From Roseibium aggregatum IAM 12614 (GTDB lineage Bacteria > Pseudomonadota > Alphaproteobacteria > Rhizobiales > Stappiaceae): 64,000 nucleotides of DNA. The notes below the pieces were generated by a model. That model was not told the origin of the DNA and ran no database searches. It worked only from the letters and a program-made list of their open reading frames with translations. A program made the translations under genes and the position numbers. The stretch lies in contig NZ_AAUW01000016.1 in assembly GCF_000168975.1 (NCBI RefSeq), forward strand, positions 1 through 64,000, given 5' to 3'. Shown in pieces: positions 47,502 through 55,946 of the stretch (the stretch's first letter is position 1; every line of letters starts with the position of its first letter).

Positions 47502-48191
47502 TCAAGTCAGGAACGGGTTTGTTTCGCGCTCGTGGCCGATGGTCGAGGCCTGGCCGTGGCCCGGAAGAAACGCGACGTCGTCCCCGAGCGGCAGCAGCTT
47601 TTCCCGGATCGACTTGATCAGGGTCGCATGATCGCCCCCCGGCAGATCCGTGCGGCCGATGGAGCCGGCGAACAGCACATCCCCGGAAATCGCGAAACGC
47701 AGTTCCTTGTCGAAAAACACCAGGTGACCGGGCGAATGACCGGGGCAATGCAGCACGTCGAACATGCGGCCTGCGATCTCCACCTGATCGCCCTCAACCA
47801 TCCAGCGGTCCGGCGTGACGGGCTTTACGCCCTCAACACCGAATTGCACCGCCTGGTCGGCCACCCTGTCGATCAGCATCTGATCGGCCTCATGCGGGCC
47901 TTCCACCGGCACCTTGAGTGCTTCGGCAAGATCTGCCGCACCGCCGACATGGTCGATATGGCCGTGCGTAAGAACGATCTTCTCAACCTTGACGCCCTGC
48001 TTTTTGACGGCCGCCAGGATCTTGTCGACGTCGCCGCCCGGGTCGACCACCGTCCCGCGCATGGTCGAGGGGTCCCAGATAAGCGAACAGTTCTGCTGAA
48101 AAGGCGTCACGGCAAGCACCATGACCTGGATCGGCGGCATACCGTCTTCGTGATTTTCGCCGCCGCCGGAATTCGTAGTGTCTTGCGCCAT
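47502..48191 (-). CDS. MBL-fold hydrolase (glyoxalase II-like)
   Basis: 229 aa. The metal motif VLTHGHIDHVGGAADLAE, the ligand aspartate in SGDVLFAGSIGRTDLPGGD and the histidine LPGHGQASTIGHER are all present, as is FQQNCSLIW near the start. That is the usual YcbL/GloB-like hydrolase layout. ATG 48191 has AAAGGAGG 6 bases upstream. Longer versions of the frame would only cover the antisense of the next gene. Confidence 0.9.
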   Translation of the reverse strand: MAQDTTNSGGGENHEDGMPPIQVMVLAVTPFQQNCSLIWDPSTMRGTVVDPGGDVDKILAAVKKQGVKVEKIVLTHGHIDHVGGAADLAEALKVPVEGPHEADQMLIDRVADQAVQFGVEGVKPVTPDRWMVEGDQVEIAGRMFDVLHCPGHSPGHLVFFDKELRFAISGDVLFAGSIGRTDLPGGDHATLIKSIREKLLPLGDDVAFLPGHGQASTIGHERETNPFLT

Positions 48192-48360
48192 GGCAGCCTC
48201 CTTTAACAGCGGCCTTGCACGGCCCAATGTAACAAATACGGGACAACACCGTCCGGCGTCGTCTTTCTGATCAATCGCGGCTTCACCTGGCCGCGTGCAT
48301 TTCGTACAAGATGTATGGACCTGTTGGAAGATGCCAAGCACATTCGGATAGCCGGAGCTG

Positions 48361-49464
48361 ATGACGCCACGACTGTTAACACTGCTGATGACTGTTGCCG
48401 CAGCGCTTATGGGCGCTTCGAGCACAATGGCGCAGCCCGGCCGGACAACCCCCAGCTTCGAAAGCTGGACGGTCGATTGCGGCAATACGGGCGTGTGCTT
48501 CGCCTCATCCTTCACCCGCAGCCAGTCGGTCTGGGTCGATGTGCGCATCGTCCGCGACTGGCAGGCCGAGGCACAGCCGCTTGTCCGCGTGACCACAAAC
48601 ACCGAGTTGCCGCAGGACGGCACGCTCAAGTTCGAGGTGGACGGCGCTCCCATCGAAGCCCTGCCGATCGAACAGCTTCGCGAAATGCAGCCGGCGGTCA
48701 ATCCACCGGCCGGCTTCCGCCCGCTGGGTGGAGAAGGCTTCTGGTATCCGACAGGACCGGCAACAACGACACTGCTTGATGCCATGCGCATGGGCAAGGA
48801 ACTGACCATCCGCCTGCCCGCTGCTACCGCCACCGGCACCGAACCTGTCGCCGTACCTGTCTCTCTGCTTGGCCTCAAATCCAGCCTGCTCTGGCTCGAC
48901 AACCGCCAGGACCGTACCGGCACGGTTGCTGCCATTGTCGCCCCCGGCACCGACCCGGCCAGGGACGCACCCCATGCCATTCCGCTGATGAGCGCCGACC
49001 AGCTCCCGCCGGAAGTCGCCGCCGTGTGGTCTGCCAACCGTCTTTGCTCGGAGATCGACCCGACCATCTTCGCCAGCCTGAATGCGGTCCGTGTGCCGCT
49101 CGCCGACAGCGCCGCTCTCTATATCATCCCCTGCGGCGCTCCGACCGCCTACAACAGTCCCTATGTGGCGGTGCTTTCCGGCAAGGACGGCGCGGCCCGT
49201 CAGGTTCATGTTGCCCGCATGTCGGAAAAGGGTCCGATAGCAACGGATCTCATCTACAATGCCAGATGGATTCCGGCCGACCAGCAGCTCGTCAGTTACT
49301 TCAAGGGGTCGGGCGTTGGCGAATGCGGCCTGTGGAACCGCTGGGTGTGGAATGGCACCGGTCTGGTCCTGCTTGAAGAAGCGGCCAGGAAGACATGTGA
49401 CGGTACGGAACCTGACTTGTCCAATTGGTCAAACACCTGGCCGCTGAAAAACGCCTCCAATTAA
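48361..49464 (+). CDS. DUF1176 family exported protein (copy 2)
   Basis: 367 aa. A signal peptide (RLLTLLMTVAAALMGASSTMA) precedes SFESWTVDCGNTGVCFASSF, then VRIVRDWQAEAQPLVRVTTN. The second half repeats the DUF1176 pattern (NRLCSEIDPTIFASLNAVRVPLADSAALYIIPCGAPTAYNSPYVAVLSG, GVGECGLWNRWVWNGTGLVLLEE). GGAG precedes ATG 48361. The first copy at 36.2 kb is longer, with a Pro/Ala linker between its two parts. Function unknown. Confidence 0.82.
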   Translation: MTPRLLTLLMTVAAALMGASSTMAQPGRTTPSFESWTVDCGNTGVCFASSFTRSQSVWVDVRIVRDWQAEAQPLVRVTTNTELPQDGTLKFEVDGAPIEALPIEQLREMQPAVNPPAGFRPLGGEGFWYPTGPATTTLLDAMRMGKELTIRLPAATATGTEPVAVPVSLLGLKSSLLWLDNRQDRTGTVAAIVAPGTDPARDAPHAIPLMSADQLPPEVAAVWSANRLCSEIDPTIFASLNAVRVPLADSAALYIIPCGAPTAYNSPYVAVLSGKDGAARQVHVARMSEKGPIATDLIYNARWIPADQQLVSYFKGSGVGECGLWNRWVWNGTGLVLLEEAARKTCDGTEPDLSNWSNTWPLKNASN

Positions 49465-49678
49465 GGCTTCCACCAAGGATTTTCTTGCGATTTTCCCTGT
49501 CCCGCCCTTATGATGATAACGCAGCGGCTGGAGAGGGATGCGGCAGGTTTGCTCAAGCCCTATCCCAGAATGTTGATCGGGCGCACGGAGTGCGCCTGAG
49601 TGTGGTGACTCGACTGTGAAGGCGGGTGAGGTTGGTCGTTATGTGCCGAAAGGGCGCAACAATTAAGGTGATTCGGTA

Positions 49679-50539
49679 ATGCACGATGGTGATTCGGACC
49701 GGCGGTCGCGTGGTCGGCGCGGCGGCAAGCGCGAGTTTGGCGGTCCGCAAGACTTCGGCAGTGATTTTGGCGGAAACGAGTTCGGTGGAGACTTCTATGG
49801 CGGCGGCCGGGATGGTGGCTACCGCGGTGGACGCGACAATGATTTTGGTGGCGGCTACGGCCGCGACGACAATAAAGAAGGTGGCTATGGCGGCGGCCGG
49901 GGCGGTTACGGCGGCGGTGGCGGCCGTGGTGGCTACGGCGGCGGTGGCGACCGTGAAGGCGGTGGCGGTTACGGCGGCGGCGGTGGCCGTGGTGGCTACG
50001 GCGGCGGCGGACGTGAAGGCGGCGGCTATGGCGGCGGCGGACGCGAAGGCGGCGGACGCGAAGGCGGCGGTTATGGCGGCGGCGGCAGCCGTGGCGGATA
50101 TGGCGGCGCCCCGCGTGAAGGTGGCGGCTATGGCGGCGGCGGACGCGAAGGTGGTGGTTATGGCGGCGGCGGCGGCCGTGGCGGCTATGGCGGCGCCCCG
50201 CGCGAAGGTGGCAGCGAAGGCGACAGTGGCTTCCGTCAGCAGCGTCCTCGGCGGGACATGCCGCCGGTCGAGCGCGGCCCGCGTCAGTCTGGCACTGTGA
50301 AGTTCTTCAAGAACGACAAGGGCTTCGGCTTCATTACGCCGGACGAAGGCGATGCGGATGTGTTCGTGCACATCTCCGCAGTCGAGCGTTCCGGTTTTGC
50401 CGGCCTGGACAGCGGCCAGCGTGTGTCTTTCGAGACCGAACCGGATCGCCGGGGCAAGGGACCGAAAGCGGTCAACCTGCAGGCACTCGAAGACGGCGAC
50501 GCACCGCAGGAAGACGACGGCGGAGCGGCCGAAGAATAA
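49679..50539 (+). CDS. Cold-shock-domain protein with RGG/GY-rich N-terminus
   Basis: 286 aa. The C-terminal cold-shock domain (residues about 204-268) has both RNA-binding motifs, KGFGFI and VFVHISAV. Residues about 1-190 are almost pure Gly/Tyr/Arg with [15 protein letters not shown] and GGGREGGG repeats, like eukaryotic RGG/hnRNP tails. The domain binds nucleic acid, while the tail may drive RNA binding or condensation. AAGGTG precedes the ATG. Only single-copy CSPs without such a tail are usual, so this is a long variant. A strong terminator follows. Confidence 0.9.
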   Translation: MHDGDSDRRSRGRRGGKREFGGPQDFGSDFGGNEFGGDFYGGGRDGGYRGGRDNDFGGGYGRDDNKEGGYGGGRGGYGGGGGRGGYGGGGDREGGGGYGGGGGRGGYGGGGREGGGYGGGGREGGGREGGGYGGGGSRGGYGGAPREGGGYGGGGREGGGYGGGGGRGGYGGAPREGGSEGDSGFRQQRPRRDMPPVERGPRQSGTVKFFKNDKGFGFITPDEGDADVFVHISAVERSGFAGLDSGQRVSFETEPDRRGKGPKAVNLQALEDGDAPQEDDGGAAEE

Positions 50540-50582
50540 ACTCCGATACTCCCTGCGGTGCAGGAGTTCGAGAGTATGACGC

Positions 50583-50617
50583 CAGTGGGCGCAGCCATGC
50601 TGCGCCCACTGTCTTTT
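50583..50617 (+). terminator. Rho-independent terminator of the cold-shock gene
   Basis: A 12-bp perfect stem (CAGTGGGCGCAG with CTGCGCCCACTG) with a 5-base loop is followed by TCTTTT, 44 bp beyond the stop. Confidence 0.85.
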
Positions 50618-50774
50618 CACCGATAATACCGGCACTGCCTCCCCCCACACGTTTTCGAGCTGCGCCCGGTAGCCCGATCATCCGCTCTTCCGGCGACCAA
50701 CGGATCCAGCGGACGCCTTTTCACATCCCGCCGAAGTGCCTATAAGGCCTGTCCGAATTCCATATAGGTGCCCC

Positions 50775-51302
50775 ATGCTTGCCGTTTCATCCGATACCCT
50801 GACCATTCGACCATTCCTACCAGGCGATCTCGGCGCGTTGCTTCCGCTGAACAATGCTGCCGTACCGGCCGTGAACGAGCTGACCGCCGAAGAATTGCTC
50901 GACCTCGTCAATTCGGCCCTGGTCTGCCTTGTGGCCGTCGTGGACGACGCGCCAGTCGGTTTCCTGCTGTGCCTGGGAGACGGCACCGGCTATGACAGCC
51001 GCAATTATCAATGGCTGAGCAAACGCCTGTCCAACTTCGCTTATACCGACCGGATCTGCGTCGACGAGACCCTTCGCGGCAGGAAGATCGGCGATGCGCT
51101 TTACGGTGCCCTGTTTGAACGGTTCGCCGGCACTGGCCGCGTGTTTGTTTGCGAAGTCAATGAACGGCCCGCCAACCCGGGGTCGATGCGCTTCCACAGC
51201 CGGCTCGGTTTCACGGAAATCGGCAAGGCCGATCATGGCGACAAGGCCGTCGTTTTCTTCAAGCGCGAAGCCGAACCGGCTTCGGGAACCAGGACAGAAT
51301 GA
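50775..51302 (+). CDS. GNAT-family N-acetyltransferase
   Basis: 175 aa acetyl-CoA-dependent transferase. The acceptor region is VNSALVCLVAVVDDAPVGFLLCLGDGTGYDS, followed by the acetyl-CoA loop CVDETLRGRKIGDALYGALFERF and VCEVNERPANPGSMRFHSRLGFTEIG. Substrate unknown (protein or small molecule). Start ATG 50775 follows AGGTG. The stop overlaps the rlmJ start by four bases, so they are co-translated; this could be a modification of a ribosomal target. Confidence 0.88.
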   Translation: MLAVSSDTLTIRPFLPGDLGALLPLNNAAVPAVNELTAEELLDLVNSALVCLVAVVDDAPVGFLLCLGDGTGYDSRNYQWLSKRLSNFAYTDRICVDETLRGRKIGDALYGALFERFAGTGRVFVCEVNERPANPGSMRFHSRLGFTEIGKADHGDKAVVFFKREAEPASGTRTE

Positions 51303-52147
51303 ACTACCGCCACGCCTACCACGCAGGAAACATCGGCGACGTTCTGAAACACGTCGTTCTGGCCCGCCTGATCGCCTATTTCCAGCGCAAGGACAAAGCC
51401 TTCCGCATCCTGGACACCCACGCGGGCATAGGTCTCTACGATCTCAATTCGCAGGAGATGCAGAAGACCGGCGAATGGCAACTTGGCATCGGCAAAGTGC
51501 TTGAGGCGGAAATTCCGCCGCAGGTGGCGGATCTGCTCGCCCCCTGGCTGGCAGCGGTACGGGCGCTCAATGAGGGTGACGCACTGACGGTCTATCCCGG
51601 CTCGCCCATGGTTGCCCGGCAATTGATGCGCAAGCAGGACCGGCTCACCCTGACGGAACTGCACCCGGCGGACTTCAAGACGCTGGCAGAGCGGTTCGCG
51701 GGCGACCACCAGGTCAAGACGATCCACCTGGACGGCTGGCTTGCCATGGGCAGCTTTCTGCCACCCAAGGAAAAGCGCGGCCTCGTGCTGATCGATCCCG
51801 CTTTCGAGGTGACGGACGAATTCTTCCGCATGACCGATGCTGTGGTGAAGGCCTACAAGAAATGGCCGGGTGGTACCTATGCGCTCTGGTTTCCGATGAA
51901 GGATGCAAGAGCGATCCGCCGCATGCATGAAGACTTTGCGGAGGCAGGCCTGCGGGATGTGCTGTGTCTCGACCTCAATGTCGGCAAGAGCGGGCCGGAC
52001 ACCAGAATGCTCGGATCCGGGATGACACTGATCAACGCCCCCTTCACGCTGGCGGACGAAATGCGTCTGGTCCTGCCCTGGTTGTGCGACATCCTGCACC
52101 AGGGACCCGGCGCGAGCTGGAACGTGGCGCAGTTGATCGGCGAATAA
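51299..52147 (+). CDS. rlmJ: 23S rRNA (adenine-2030-N6)-methyltransferase
   Basis: 282 aa. It methylates A2030 of 23S rRNA. The N-terminus MNYRHAYHAGNIGDVLKHVVLARLI, the SAM loop LDTHAGIGLYDL and the catalytic VLIDPAFE (DPPY-like) match RlmJ, with the insertion and the closing RMLGSGMTLINAPFTLADEM. It overlaps the GNAT gene by four bases (ATGA). Length is typical for the family. Confidence 0.93.
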   Translation: MNYRHAYHAGNIGDVLKHVVLARLIAYFQRKDKAFRILDTHAGIGLYDLNSQEMQKTGEWQLGIGKVLEAEIPPQVADLLAPWLAAVRALNEGDALTVYPGSPMVARQLMRKQDRLTLTELHPADFKTLAERFAGDHQVKTIHLDGWLAMGSFLPPKEKRGLVLIDPAFEVTDEFFRMTDAVVKAYKKWPGGTYALWFPMKDARAIRRMHEDFAEAGLRDVLCLDLNVGKSGPDTRMLGSGMTLINAPFTLADEMRLVLPWLCDILHQGPGASWNVAQLIGE

Positions 52148-52244
52148 AGCCCCTGTAGTGACACTTTTACCGGGATCGAACCTTGACCTTCCGATCCGGC
52201 TCCCCCATCGTCTCCCTCACAGTTTGCTTTCCGGAGTTTATGCC

Positions 52245-52697
52245 GTGCGTATTGCCCGAACCGTCTGTTTGACCCTGTCAGCCTTGGTCTTTTGCGCAAG
52301 CTTGGCTGCACCGGCGGCCGCGAATGACGACCGTGTCTATTTCTCCTTTGGCAGCGACAGTAGTAAGCGCCTGCCGGATTGCACGGCTGCATCCGTTCAG
52401 AGCGCCGTTGCCGGTACCGTCGCCCGCGCCCGCAAGGACTATTACGGCGGCCGCACCATCTTGAGCATCGACGGAATCAGCGAAGTCAACGCCCGCGGCG
52501 GCGATGTCAGCCCGATCGAGCGCCGCTACTGCAAGGGCACGGCCAGCCTGTCCGATGGCACCCTCCAGGCGGTCCACTACATGGTGGAAGAGGACGCCGG
52601 CTTTGTCGGGCTGAGCTGGAATGTTGAGGCCTGCCTGGCCCCTCTCGACCAGTGGCGGGTCTATGGCGACCATTGCAGCACGGCACGCCCGCACTGA
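52245..52697 (+). CDS. Secreted hypothetical protein
   Basis: 150 aa, starting with GTG 52245 behind GGAG at 8 bases. A signal peptide (RTVCLTLSALVFCASLAAPAAA) precedes a mature domain with three cysteines (PDCTAASVQS, RYCKGTASLSDG, VEACLAPLD, HCSTARPH give four in total). It reads RVYFSFGSDSSKRLPDCTAASVQSAVAGTVARARKDYYGGRTILSIDGISEVN. No family recognised. The RNase T2 gene follows 31 bp downstream, so they may be one transcript. Confidence 0.65.
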   Translation: MRIARTVCLTLSALVFCASLAAPAAANDDRVYFSFGSDSSKRLPDCTAASVQSAVAGTVARARKDYYGGRTILSIDGISEVNARGGDVSPIERRYCKGTASLSDGTLQAVHYMVEEDAGFVGLSWNVEACLAPLDQWRVYGDHCSTARPH

Positions 52698-52728
52698 GGC
52701 TCCAGCCTTGCCCCTAGAAGGTTGATCC

Positions 52729-53385
52729 ATGGCGCTGCTCCGCCGCATCGGAAGACTGTCCGCCTGCCTCCTGGCGGGGCTTTTGGGCCTGCCCGCCTGG
52801 GCCGATGAACCCGGCAGGTTCGATTTCTACGTCCTCGCCCTGTCCTGGTCGCCGACCTATTGCAAGCAGGAAGGCGCGGACGCCAACCCGCATCAATGCG
52901 ACGTCTCCAAACCGTTTCGCTTCGTCGTGCACGGCCTGTGGCCACAATATGAGCGCGGATTTCCGGAAAGCTGCCATGGCGCACCACAGCGCATCGACCG
53001 GCAGATCGCGGTTTCGATGGAAGACATCATGCCGAGCCACAATCTCGTTTTTCACGAGTGGCGCAAGCATGGTACCTGCTCCGGCCTGACGCCGGAAAAC
53101 TATTTCGCTCTTACCCGCGAGGCGTACGACAAGATCACCATTCCGGGGGCCTTCCGCACGCTCGACAAACGCGGCAAGGCCGCGCCCGACACCGTTGAAA
53201 AAGCCTTCCGGCTTGCCAATCCGGGCCTCACGGAAGAGGGGCTTGCAGTCACCTGCGACCGGGGCGAGCTTGAGGAAGTGCGTATCTGCCTCACGCGGGA
53301 TCTGGAATTCAGGTCCTGCCGCGAGGTCGACAGGTCCGGCTGCCGCGCCGGCAGCATGTCTGTGCCGCCACCCGGCGCTCGCTGA
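52729..53385 (+). CDS. RNase T2 family ribonuclease
   Basis: 218 aa secreted endoribonuclease. A signal peptide (RIGRLSACLLAGLLGLPAWA) precedes the two T2 active sites: CAS I FVVHGLWPQ (H68) and CAS II FHEWRKHGTC (H109, E110, K113, H114). Cysteines near the motifs would pair in disulfides. Both catalytic histidines and the glutamate are intact, so the enzyme should be active. Usually periplasmic RNA scavenger. Confidence 0.92.
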   Translation: MALLRRIGRLSACLLAGLLGLPAWADEPGRFDFYVLALSWSPTYCKQEGADANPHQCDVSKPFRFVVHGLWPQYERGFPESCHGAPQRIDRQIAVSMEDIMPSHNLVFHEWRKHGTCSGLTPENYFALTREAYDKITIPGAFRTLDKRGKAAPDTVEKAFRLANPGLTEEGLAVTCDRGELEEVRICLTRDLEFRSCREVDRSGCRAGSMSVPPPGAR

Positions 53386-53432
53386 ACGTTTTCGACACCC
53401 CAACCGCCCAAGTCTTTCAGGAGTTCGGCCCC

Positions 53433-54083
53433 ATGATGAAACTTCGCTCGTCTGCCCCTTCGCCTTTCGGCCGCAAGGTCAAACTCGCCCTGTCCATTCT
53501 CGGTCTCAAGGGCAAGGTCGAAGTTGAAGACGCCAATACCGCCGACCCCTCCGACAGCCTGCGCAGGCAGAACCCCCTCGGCAAGATCCCGGCACTGGTT
53601 CTGGAAAACGGCGACGTTCTCTACGACAGCTCCGTCATTCTGGAATATCTCGATTTCCTGGCCGGCGGCGGCAAGCTGTTTCCCGAAGGCGAAGCCCGGT
53701 TTCCGGTCCTGCGCGACCAGACGCTGGCTGACGGCATTATGGATGCGGCCATTCTCCGGGTCTACGAGAAGCGTTTCAAGGAACAGAAGTACCGTGACCC
53801 GGCGTGGGACGCCTATCAGGCAGGCAAGATGGAACGCGGCCTGAAGCACTTCGAAGACAACACACCGCCCACGCCGGCCACCGCCGCAGGCGTCAACGCA
53901 GGCTCCCTGACGCTGGCCTGCGCGCTCGGGTATCTGGACCTCCGCTTTGCCGGTAAATGGCGCGAGACCCATCCGAAGCTGGTGGCCTGGCTGGACGCCT
54001 TCGAAGCTGCCGTGCCCGCCTTCACCGACACCAGGGTTGCGCCAACTCCCGTGCCGGAAAACGACCCGGCCCCGCTGCGGTAA
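53433..54083 (+). CDS. Glutathione S-transferase family protein
   Basis: 216 aa. The N-terminal thioredoxin-like domain has KLRSSAPSPFGRKVKLALSILG with the Ser/Pro at the catalytic position, followed by NPLGKIPALVLENGDVLYDSSVILEYLDFLAGGGKLFP (cis-proline and the DS turn that binds glutathione). The C-terminal helical domain closes with LACALGYLDLRFAGKWRETHPKLVAWLDAFEA. Role in detoxification is inferred. ATG 53433 or 53436; the AGGAG before it is about 14 bases off. Confidence 0.9.
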   Translation: MMKLRSSAPSPFGRKVKLALSILGLKGKVEVEDANTADPSDSLRRQNPLGKIPALVLENGDVLYDSSVILEYLDFLAGGGKLFPEGEARFPVLRDQTLADGIMDAAILRVYEKRFKEQKYRDPAWDAYQAGKMERGLKHFEDNTPPTPATAAGVNAGSLTLACALGYLDLRFAGKWRETHPKLVAWLDAFEAAVPAFTDTRVAPTPVPENDPAPLR

Positions 54084-54108
54084 TCACCTGAGCGCAGTCG
54101 CCCCAATC

Positions 54109-54141
54109 AGCCAGCCCGCATGACGCCGGGCTGGCTTTTTT
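54109..54141 (+). terminator. Rho-independent terminator after the GST gene
   Basis: A 10-bp perfect stem (AGCCAGCCCG with CGGGCTGGCT), an 8-base loop and TTTTTT. It separates the GST gene from the modification cluster. Confidence 0.88.
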
Positions 54142-54261
54142 CGACCGCAGGCCATTCCCCTCCAGAACGAGGTGTGGCCCCATTGGCGACGCCGATTAAC
54201 GTAAGGGCAACTAGGTGATACAGTTCTAATGCCAGCGGAATGAGCGCACGGGGCATGCATC

Positions 54262-54702
54262 TTGGTCGACTTGATCTACATACCGGGTTCACCGGCTGAA
54301 CTCATCGACAGGATCACCATCCTTGAAATCAAGGCGTCCCGCATATCCGCACCGGACAAACTGACCCATGTCCACTTCGAATTGTCGTCACTCACCGACG
54401 TTTTCGACCGCCACCTGCCTAAGTCCGCCGAGCTCCAGGCCAGGAAGGCCCAGCTAAAGAGCCTAAACGAAACCCTCTGGGGCCTGGAAGACGACATCCG
54501 GAACTACGAACGCGCGCAGGATTTCGGAGAGGGCTTCGTCAATGTGGCAAGGCGCATCTATCAGACCAACGACAAACGCACAGCGCTGAAACGGGAGATC
54601 AATACCAAACTCGGCTCCCGCATTGTCGAGGTAAGATCCTATTCGGACGGCTGCAGTCTTCCGGACAACCCATCTGCGTCTCAGAACAAAACCGAAGTTT
54701 GA
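54262..54702 (+). CDS. DUF6165 family protein
   Basis: 146 aa, soluble. It reads YIPGSPAELIDRITILEIKASRIS, then LSSLTDVFDRHLPKSAELQARKAQLKSLNETLWGLEDDIRNYE, ending in REINTKLGSRIVEVRSYSD. This helical pattern matches DUF6165, often found with sugar-handling or TPR proteins. The start is TTG 54262. The last 20 residues (DGCSLPDNPSASQNKTEV) overlap the antisense of an FkbM fragment and seem not to belong to the domain, which suggests a rearranged 3' end. Confidence 0.75.
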   Translation: MVDLIYIPGSPAELIDRITILEIKASRISAPDKLTHVHFELSSLTDVFDRHLPKSAELQARKAQLKSLNETLWGLEDDIRNYERAQDFGEGFVNVARRIYQTNDKRTALKREINTKLGSRIVEVRSYSDGCSLPDNPSASQNKTEV

Positions 54703-54990
54703 AAACTGGTAGACGTTCGAAAGCGGATCTCTTGGATCCCGCTGCACCCAGCCATCTGGAAGCAACTGATAGACGTCATACCCCGGCAGCATCTCGGCGA
54801 AATCGTTCAGCGTCTTGCTGCGAAACATCTGATGCCAGTTGAATTCCATCTGGATGAGTCGCGGCCTGATCTCGGAAATCACCCGTGCCGCGCCCTCGAA
54901 CACCTCGGCTTGAAAGCCTTGCGTGTCGATCTTGATCAGGTCAACCGCCGCCACGCTCTTGTCCTGGCGTCGGCTATCGAGTGACTCACC
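54463..54990 (-). pseudogene. 3' fragment of an FkbM-family methyltransferase gene
   Basis: On the minus strand, codons from about 54990 to about 54690 read GESLDSRRQDKSVAAVDLIKIDTQG, FQAEVFEGAARVISEIRPRLIQMEFNWHQMF and NVYQFSNFGFVLRRR, the C-terminal half of an FkbM methyltransferase. An in-frame stop lies just upstream, and no N-terminal half with a SAM-binding loop is present; the frame then runs on antisense to the DUF6165 gene. So the gene is cut at its 5' end and probably fused at its 3' end. A remnant of an older copy of the cluster. Confidence 0.6.
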
Positions 54991-55154
54991 TCGGCTTCTT
55001 CACCTATTCTACAAAGAGCCAGGACAGAGGCGGACCGGTTGATTGAACACCTTGATCTTCGGCTGCTTACCGATCTAACCTAAGGTAAGTTAAGGCTAGA
55101 CTTGAAGCATTCAGTTACGCGCCATTGTCAAATAACTGAGGACCCCACCGCCTC

Positions 55155-55922
55155 ATGACCACGACGGAAATCTACAGCACGTATCCCCAGGAAACCTTGA
55201 CCGACTTGCGGGAAACGCTTGCCGGTCAGCTCGAACATGTGTTCGGCCCGGTCCGGGGTAGCCTGCGGCACGAGCTTTGGGTGGTGGAAAAGGCTCTGGG
55301 GATGCACGGAGCGTATTTCAGCAATTCCGGCCAGGACAAGTTTCTGAACGATGCCGTTCTGAAGAACCGCGAGGGCGGCATTTTTCTGGAACTGGGCGGC
55401 TATGACGGCATCACCGGATCGAACACGCTCTTCTTTGAAAAGGAACTTGGCTGGACCGGGCTTCTGATAGAGCCCGTACCTTCCAACTATGCGCAGGCAG
55501 CTTCTGTGCGCCGCTGCGCCTGTCTCAACGCCGCAGTAGGCGCGCCGGTGCCGGTGGCGGACTTTCTCGAAATCCGGTCAGGCTACACACAAAGCGGTGG
55601 GCTTATAGACAGCATCGCGCCGGATCTTCTGGACAGGATCCGTCTGCACCCCGAGCACGACGAGCGTATTGCCAGGATTCCCGTGCGCTCGATCCGGGAC
55701 ATTCTCGAAGACATGGGCATCGACAGGATCGACTATCTCTCCCTGGATGTCGAAGGCGGCGAAATGGCCGTCCTGCGGGAGTTTCCCTTCGAGACTGTCC
55801 CGGTCGACACCTGGAGCATCGAGAACATTTCCGACAGTCCCGAGATCCCCTCCTTCATGGCCGGGAAAGGATACGAGGTGATCGAATTCATTGGCATCGA
55901 CGAAATCTACAGAGCCACGTGA
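55155..55922 (+). CDS. FkbM-family SAM-dependent methyltransferase
   Basis: 255 aa. FkbM signature: FLELGGYDGITGSNTLFFEKELGWTGLLIEPVPSNYAQAASVRRCACLNAAVG (SAM loop and acidic GLLIEP), and the conserved tail RIDYLSLDVEGGEMAVLREFPFE. These enzymes O-methylate sugars or polyketides. First gene of the five-gene run with small gaps (24 bp to the next). It is intact, unlike the fragment 200 bp upstream, and shares only family identity with it. Confidence 0.88.
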   Translation: MTTTEIYSTYPQETLTDLRETLAGQLEHVFGPVRGSLRHELWVVEKALGMHGAYFSNSGQDKFLNDAVLKNREGGIFLELGGYDGITGSNTLFFEKELGWTGLLIEPVPSNYAQAASVRRCACLNAAVGAPVPVADFLEIRSGYTQSGGLIDSIAPDLLDRIRLHPEHDERIARIPVRSIRDILEDMGIDRIDYLSLDVEGGEMAVLREFPFETVPVDTWSIENISDSPEIPSFMAGKGYEVIEFIGIDEIYRAT

Positions 55923-55946
55923 GCGAGAGACGGCGGCAAGAACCAC

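Noticed and set aside
48192..49067. Extension of the MBL hydrolase frame to 49067 on the minus strand
   Set aside because: It would be antisense to the DUF1176 gene, and ATG 48191 has an excellent ribosome site.
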